Shown here: positions 4,888 through 9,416 of the stretch, piece by piece
Layout: each line of letters opens with the position of its first letter
Numbering within the stretch: position 1 is the first letter of the stretch
Translations under genes and position numbers: made by a program
DNA from: an uncultured Bacteroidales bacterium
GTDB lineage: Bacteria; Bacteroidota; Bacteroidia; Bacteroidales; Bacteroidaceae
Reading direction: 5' to 3'
NCBI GenBank assembly: GCA_945788445.1
Contig: CALZMA010000024.1
Location: forward strand, 1 to 9,416
DNA: 9,416 nucleotides
Notes under the pieces: generated by a model
Seen by the model: only the letters and a program-made list of their open reading frames with translations
Told to the model about the DNA's origin: nothing
Database searches by the model: none

Positions 4888-7506
4888 ATGAATTCATTTG
4901 AAAAAATCTTTGCAAAGGCCTGGCCCGACCTGCTCGTGCTCTGTGCCTTCCTGCTCGTGAGCACGCTCTACTTCCTTTCGCCCCTGAGCGAAGGACTGGT
5001 GCTCGGAGGGCACGACAGCGTGGCCGCCGTGGGCCTCGGACAAGAACAAAAGGAGTACCGCGCCTCGCACGACGGCGAAACCACCCGCTGGTCCAACGCC
5101 ATCTTCAGCGGCATGCCGACCTACCAGATGGCTCCCTCCTACAGCGCCACCACGACCGTGGCACGCGCCGCCGATGCCTTCGGCCTCTTCACGGCCAACT
5201 GGTTTCCCGCCATCAACTTCCTCTTTCTCTACCTGCTGGGCTTCTACATTCTCCTGCGGGCCTTCAACTTCAAGCCCTACCTGGCGGCACTGGGTTCCAT
5301 CATCTGGGCTTTCTCGTCGTACTTCCTGATTATCATCGCTGCGGGCCACCTCTGGAAGGTGATGACCCTGGCCTTCATTCCCCCGACCATCGGAGGACTC
5401 GTGCTCTGCTACCGCGGGAAATACCTGTGGGGTGGGGCAGTGACCGCCCTCTTCACGGCGTTCCAGATCATGAGCAACCACTTGCAAATGACCTACTATT
5501 TCCTCTTCGTGATGCTCTTCCTCGTGCTCGCCTACGGCGTGCAGGCGGCCTTCCAAGGGAAATGGGGACACTGGCTCAAGGCTACGCTCATGGCAGCCCT
5601 GGCCGGCGTGCTCGGCGTGGCGGCCAATTTGCCCAACATCTACCACACCTATGAATATTCCAAGGAGTCGATGCGCGGCAAGGCCGAACTGACCGCTCCA
5701 AAGCAGAGCGCACAGAAAGCCACCGACGGCCTGGACCGCGACTACATTACGGCGTGGAGCTACGGCGTGGACGAAACGCTCACGCTCCTCATCCCCGACT
5801 ACAAGGGCGGCGGCTCCACCTCTATCATTGACCGCGAAGGAGTGGAAGACCTCGAGGGCTACAACGAGTTCTACGACTGCGCCGGACAGACCCAGATGGC
5901 CTTCCAGCAGAGCGGCATCCAAGCCTATCCGCCGGGCATCCAGCAGTATTGGGGCGACCAGCCCTTCACCGTGGGCCCCGTCTACGTGGGCGCCTTCGTG
6001 TGCTTCCTCTTCGTGCTCGGCCTCTTCTACGTACGCGGCCCCGTGAAGTGGGCCCTGCTCCTGGCCACGATGCTCAGCTTCCTCTTTGCCTGGGGCAAGA
6101 ACATGCCTGCGGTCACGGACTTCTTCATCGACCATCTCCCGATGTACGCGAAGTTCCGTACGGTCAGCTCTGCGCTCGTCATAGCCGAGTTCACCATGCC
6201 GCTGCTCGCCGTGCTCTGCCTCCGCCGCATCATGCTCGAAAAACGGCTCTTCCAGCTCACCAACTGGAAAGAAGCACCGATCGAGAAACGCATCGGCCTG
6301 CCCGTAGCCGCCCTGTCCACATGGGGCCTCTGCCTGCTCTTCTGGCTCGTGCCCTCCGCCGCGGGCGACTGCATCTCGGCCGCCGACGGGCAGACCTTCG
6401 CCATGATGACGCAGGCCGGCTTCCCCTCGGAACTCGTGGCGGGCTACAAGACTTCGCTCAGCGCCCTGCACCACGCCATCCTCTCCGAGGACGCGCGCCG
6501 CTCCTTCCTCCTCATCACCCTCTGCGCACTCCTCCTCTGGGCCTACGCCGAACGCAAGCTGAAGGGCTGGATGGTCTGCGCCCTCCTTTCGCTCGTCTGC
6601 CTCTTCGACCTCTGGCAAATCGACAAGCGCTACCTCAACGACGGCAGCTTCACGGAGCCCAGCGTGCAGGAGGAAGGTTTTGCCAAAACCCCCGCCGACG
6701 AGGAAATCCTCAAGGACAAGGGCTACTTCCGCGTGGCCAACATGGGCGCAGGCAACCCCTTCAACGAAACCTCCAACGCTACCTCTTACTACCACCACAG
6801 CATCGGCGGCTACCATGCCGCCAAGCTCCACCGCTACCAGGACCTCATTGACCGACGACTCGTCCACGAACTCCCCGCCTTCGTTGGTGCCGTCAACGAG
6901 GCGCAAGGACAAATGGACCTCGTGCCCGGCGACAGCCTGGCCCCCACGCTGAACATGCTCAACACGAAGTACTTCATCTTCGGCCAGGGACCGCGCGCAC
7001 AGGCCGTGCTCAACCCCTACGCCAACGGCAACGCCTGGTTCGTGGCCCGGCTGAAGTTCGTAGACAGCCCCGATGCAGAAATGGCATCGCTCGCCGGACT
7101 CGACACCAAGCGGGCCGCCGTGGCCGACAAGCGCTTCCAGAAGCAGCTCGACGGCAGCGCGCTGGGCGAGGGTAGGGCAGTGCTCACCTCCTACGAGCCC
7201 AACTTCCTCACCTACGACGTGGAGAGCGCCCGCGGCGGCGTAGTGGTCTTCTCCGAAATCTACTATCCCGGCTGGAGCGTGCGGATTGACGGCAAGGAGG
7301 CCGAACTGGGACGCGTGAACTACGTGCTGCGCGCACTGAAAATGCCTGCCGGCAAACACAAGGTGGAAATGGAATTCCGCCCCGCCAGCGTCGCCACCAC
7401 CAACAGCATCGCCTTCGGCGCACAAGGCATCATCCTGCTCCTCTTCGCCGGTGCCGTGGGGCTGAAAATGCGCCGCCAAAAAGAAGAGCCTACCGCAAAA
7501 AACTAA
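4888..7506 (+). CDS. YfhO-family large membrane protein (GT-C-like)
   Basis: An 872-residue inner-membrane protein of the YfhO family. Characterised Bacillus and Listeria members take part in glycosylating cell-wall polymers; the role in Bacteroidota is not settled. Hydrophobic segments lie near 13-33, 107-125, 131-152, 157-173, 181-221, 230-248, 363-381, 386-402, 427-448, 470-489, 539-553 and 559-575, with a last one at 842-860. The first external loop holds GGHDSVAAVGLGQEQ, placed where GT-C glycosyltransferases often carry catalytic acidic residues. A soluble region (about 577-840) ends in the family-typical VVFSEIYYPGWSVRIDGKEA then LRALKMPAGKHKVEMEFRP. The frame is open upstream to 4696, but the ATG at 4888 is chosen: it follows a TAnnTTTG box by 29 bases, and the added residues look non-coding. 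A terminator follows. The flippase gene upstream hints at envelope glycan work; this is inference. Confidence 0.9.
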   Translation: MNSFEKIFAKAWPDLLVLCAFLLVSTLYFLSPLSEGLVLGGHDSVAAVGLGQEQKEYRASHDGETTRWSNAIFSGMPTYQMAPSYSATTTVARAADAFGLFTANWFPAINFLFLYLLGFYILLRAFNFKPYLAALGSIIWAFSSYFLIIIAAGHLWKVMTLAFIPPTIGGLVLCYRGKYLWGGAVTALFTAFQIMSNHLQMTYYFLFVMLFLVLAYGVQAAFQGKWGHWLKATLMAALAGVLGVAANLPNIYHTYEYSKESMRGKAELTAPKQSAQKATDGLDRDYITAWSYGVDETLTLLIPDYKGGGSTSIIDREGVEDLEGYNEFYDCAGQTQMAFQQSGIQAYPPGIQQYWGDQPFTVGPVYVGAFVCFLFVLGLFYVRGPVKWALLLATMLSFLFAWGKNMPAVTDFFIDHLPMYAKFRTVSSALVIAEFTMPLLAVLCLRRIMLEKRLFQLTNWKEAPIEKRIGLPVAALSTWGLCLLFWLVPSAAGDCISAADGQTFAMMTQAGFPSELVAGYKTSLSALHHAILSEDARRSFLLITLCALLLWAYAERKLKGWMVCALLSLVCLFDLWQIDKRYLNDGSFTEPSVQEEGFAKTPADEEILKDKGYFRVANMGAGNPFNETSNATSYYHHSIGGYHAAKLHRYQDLIDRRLVHELPAFVGAVNEAQGQMDLVPGDSLAPTLNMLNTKYFIFGQGPRAQAVLNPYANGNAWFVARLKFVDSPDAEMASLAGLDTKRAAVADKRFQKQLDGSALGEGRAVLTSYEPNFLTYDVESARGGVVVFSEIYYPGWSVRIDGKEAELGRVNYVLRALKMPAGKHKVEMEFRPASVATTNSIAFGAQGIILLLFAGAVGLKMRRQKEEPTAKN

Positions 7507-7536
7507 AATCAAGCCTTCCGAAGCACTAAATACCGA

Positions 7537-7585
7537 GTTAGGGCCAATAAAATGCGTTAAAACATTTTGATGGCCCTAACTTTTT
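7537..7585 (+). terminator. Intrinsic terminator after the YfhO-family gene
   Basis: GTTAGGGCCA (7537-7546) pairs perfectly with TGGCCCTAAC (7571-7580). Inside it, AAAATG (7549-7554) pairs with CATTTT (7563-7568) around an 8-base loop, and TTTTT follows at 7581-7585. It lies 30 bases after the stop. On the minus strand there is no T-run, so it works in the + direction. Its right arm also contains the -33 box of the pckA promoter. Confidence 0.85.
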
Positions 7586-7595
7586 AGTACTTTTG
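7566..7595 (+). promoter_or_regulatory. pckA: Bacteroidota-type promoter of pckA
   Basis: TTTG (7566-7569), 18 bases, then TACTTTTG (7588-7595): both boxes of the phylum's housekeeping promoter, with spacing one or two bases short of the usual. Transcription should start near 7599-7602, leaving a leader of about 120 nt. The -33 box lies in the stem of the preceding terminator. Confidence 0.8.
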
Positions 7596-7599
7596 CCCC

Positions 7600-7723
7600 C
7601 ACAAGTACAACTGGGCAACTGCCCGTCCCCGCTCCCCGCCAAGCACTGCGAAGAGTGGGGTAGGAAAGCGCCCGGACGATACTTCCATCACGCACAAACC
7701 TCTTTAATTTTTTATAAAAAACT
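7600..7723 (+). promoter_or_regulatory. 5' leader of pckA with possible fold
   Basis: The first two-thirds is GC-rich and can fold: GGGC-AACT-GCCC (7613-7624); CGTCC (7624-7628) plus CGC (7630-7632) with GCG (7668-7670) plus GGACG (7674-7678); and CACT-GCGAAG-AGTG (7644-7657) within that. The first and second stems share base 7624. The last 25 bases are very A/T-rich (ctttaattttttataaaaaact), an open start region usual for strongly translated Bacteroidota genes. I do not recognise a known riboswitch class, and the stems are short, so a regulatory role is only a possibility. Confidence 0.4.
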
Positions 7724-9328
7724 ATGGCAACATTAGATTTAAGCAAGTACGGTATCACTGGCGTTACCGAGATCGTACACAACCCCTCCTACGAGCAGCT
7801 CTTTGAAGAAGAGACCAAGGCCGGTCTCGAAGGCTTCGAAGTAGGTCAGGAAACGGAACTCGGTGCCGTAAACGTGATGACCGGTATCTACACTGGCCGT
7901 TCGCCCAAGGACAAGTTCATCGTCATGGACGAAAACTCCAAGGACACGGTGTGGTGGACGAGCGACGAATATAAGAACGACAACAAGCCCGCTTCGCAGG
8001 AGGCTTGGGCCGCTGTCAAGGAGCTGGCCCAGAAGGAGCTCTCCAACAAGCGCCTCTTCGTGGTTGATGGCTTCTGCGGTGCCAACAAGGAAACCCGCAT
8101 GGCCGTTCGCTTCATCATGGAGGTAGCCTGGCAGGCTCACTTCGTGACCAACATGTTCATTCGCCCGACCGCTGAGGAACTCGCCGAGTTCGAGCCCGAC
8201 TTCATCGTCTACAACGCCTCCAAGGCCAAGGTAGAGAACTACAAGGAACTCGGCCTCAACTCCGAAACCGCCGTTGTCTTCAACATCACGAGCCGCGAGC
8301 AGGTTATCATCAACACCTGGTACGGCGGTGAGATGAAGAAGGGTATGTTCTCCATGATGAACTACTACAACCCCCTCAAGGGCATCGCTTCCATGCACTG
8401 CTCGGCCAACACCAACATGGACGAGACGAGCACCGCTATCTTCTTCGGCCTCTCCGGTACGGGCAAGACGACCCTCTCCACCGACCCGAAGCGCAAGCTC
8501 ATCGGTGACGACGAACACGGCTGGGACGACAACGGCGTCTTCAACTACGAAGGTGGTTGCTACGCTAAGGTCATCAACCTCGACAAGGAAAGCGAACCCG
8601 ACATCTACGGTGCCATCAAGCGCAACGCCCTCCTCGAGAACGTAACCGTGGCTGCCGACGGCAAGATTGACTTCGCCGACAAGAGCGTTACGGAGAACAC
8701 CCGCGTAAGCTACCCCATCGACCACATCCAGAACATCGTGAAGCCCATCAGCAAGGGTCCGGCTGCCAAGCAGGTTATCTTCCTCTCTGCCGACGCCTTC
8801 GGTGTACTTCCTCCCGTTTCTATCCTCAACTCCGACCAGGCTCAGTACTACTTCCTCAGCGGCTTCACCGCTAAGCTCGCCGGTACGGAACGCGGCATCA
8901 CCGAACCCACGCCGACCTTCTCGGCTTGCTTCGGCCAGGCCTTCCTCGAACTCCACCCGACGAAGTATGCTGCCGAACTCGTGAAGAAGATGGAAGCCAA
9001 CGGTGCCAAGGCTTATCTCGTGAACACGGGCTGGAACGGTACGGGCAAGCGTATCTCCATCCGCGACACCCGCGGCATCATCGACGCCATCCTCGACGGT
9101 TCCATCGACAAGGCTCCCACGAAGGTAATCCCCTTCTTCAACTTCGTAGTGCCCACGGAGCTCCCCGGCGTAGACACGAACATCCTCGACCCGCGCGACA
9201 CCTACGCAGAGGCTGCACAGTGGGAAGAAAAGGCCAAGGACCTCGCCGGCCGCTTCATCAAGAACTTCGTGAAGTACCAGGGCAACGAAGCCGGCAAGGC
9301 TCTCGTCGCTGCCGGTCCGCAGCTCTAA
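7724..9328 (+). CDS. pckA: ATP-dependent phosphoenolpyruvate carboxykinase
   Basis: PckA interconverts oxaloacetate plus ATP with PEP, CO2 and ADP in the cytoplasm. In many gut Bacteroidales it is thought to run towards oxaloacetate, fixing CO2 on the way to succinate; that direction is not visible here. The 534-residue length is normal. Active-site landmarks are intact: R59 in GRSPKDKF, Y200 and K206 in [10 protein letters not shown]225 in MHCSAN, the P-loop GLSGTGKTT (242-250, K248), metal-binding D262/D263 in IGDDEHGW, R327 in TRVSYP, and R443 in [13 protein letters not shown]. The P-loop form shows it is the ATP type, not the GTP type. [20 protein letters not shown] is the usual Bacteroidales N-terminus, which fixes the start at 7724. 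Codons such as GGT, GCT, GTT and GTA are visibly more common than in the neighbouring genes, consistent with high expression. It stands alone, with its own promoter and a terminator before it. Confidence 0.98.
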   Translation: MATLDLSKYGITGVTEIVHNPSYEQLFEEETKAGLEGFEVGQETELGAVNVMTGIYTGRSPKDKFIVMDENSKDTVWWTSDEYKNDNKPASQEAWAAVKELAQKELSNKRLFVVDGFCGANKETRMAVRFIMEVAWQAHFVTNMFIRPTAEELAEFEPDFIVYNASKAKVENYKELGLNSETAVVFNITSREQVIINTWYGGEMKKGMFSMMNYYNPLKGIASMHCSANTNMDETSTAIFFGLSGTGKTTLSTDPKRKLIGDDEHGWDDNGVFNYEGGCYAKVINLDKESEPDIYGAIKRNALLENVTVAADGKIDFADKSVTENTRVSYPIDHIQNIVKPISKGPAAKQVIFLSADAFGVLPPVSILNSDQAQYYFLSGFTAKLAGTERGITEPTPTFSACFGQAFLELHPTKYAAELVKKMEANGAKAYLVNTGWNGTGKRISIRDTRGIIDAILDGSIDKAPTKVIPFFNFVVPTELPGVDTNILDPRDTYAEAAQWEEKAKDLAGRFIKNFVKYQGNEAGKALVAAGPQL

Positions 9329-9416
9329 GACAATGAGGATTTAGGAGCCCGGAACCAGGAATTGCCCGCGTGCAAGCCGGACTTCCCACTCCAAACTCCA
9401 CATCCCCCATACCTAA
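9329..9416. other. Downstream spacer of pckA, nothing recognised
   Basis: These 88 bases after the pckA stop hold no open frame I can support, no convincing terminator hairpin with a T-run and no promoter box. The pckA terminator may lie beyond the window. Confidence 0.5.

Noticed and set aside
4658..4891. A 77-codon + strand frame before the YfhO gene, and an upstream extension of that gene to 4696
   Set aside because: No promoter precedes it, its composition is unlike that of real genes, and the family start at 4888 fits the TAnnTTTG box at 4851.
4894..7512. An 872-codon open frame on the minus strand covering almost the whole YfhO gene
   Set aside because: GC-rich third codon positions leave few stops in this antisense frame. 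The translation is rich in His, Glu, Gly and Val with no recognisable domain or membrane pattern, while the + strand frame has clear family features.
7739..8956. A 405-codon minus-strand frame opposite pckA
   Set aside because: An antisense shadow of a highly conserved enzyme gene; no domain likeness.

Overview
The window looks like chromosomal DNA from a GC-rich member of the Bacteroidales (phylum Bacteroidota); I cannot name a genus. The evidence is the truB-queA-folK gene order common in that order, a PEP carboxykinase with a Bacteroidales-type N-terminus, no Shine-Dalgarno sequences before the genes, A/T-rich start regions, and several exact copies of the phylum's -7 promoter box TAnnTTTG. 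All protein genes lie on the + strand.

Layout: (1) 1-1619, the 3' part of truB (tRNA pseudouridine-55 synthase) followed closely by queA (queuosine synthesis), a tRNA-modification pair. (2) 1620-2079, a 460-base non-coding stretch that holds a cluster of palindromic intergenic repeats, including a roughly 200-base imperfect palindrome. (3) 2080-2991, folK, in which the folate enzyme HPPK is fused to a C-terminal GNAT acetyltransferase domain, followed by a hairpin terminator. (4) 3071-4516, a polysaccharide flippase of the MOP/Wzx type. (5) 4517-4887, a 371-base gap that contains a complete minus-strand transcription unit of about 60 nt (promoter, body and intrinsic terminator), very probably a small RNA, and then the promoter of the next gene. 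(6) 4888-7506, a large YfhO-family membrane protein, followed by a terminator whose stem overlaps the next promoter. (7) 7724-9328, pckA (ATP-dependent PEP carboxykinase), behind a leader of about 120 nt that can fold. The last 88 bases (9329-9416) hold nothing I can recognise.

How the genes fit together: truB and queA both modify tRNA. folK makes folate precursors. The flippase and YfhO proteins are both polytopic membrane proteins with likely roles in envelope glycans, but no glycosyltransferase cluster surrounds them. pckA links oxaloacetate and PEP in central metabolism; its promoter, A/T-rich start and codon choice point to high expression. The most interesting items are the minus-strand small RNA at about 4604-4542, the palindromic repeat cluster at 1673-2011, and the HPPK-GNAT fusion.
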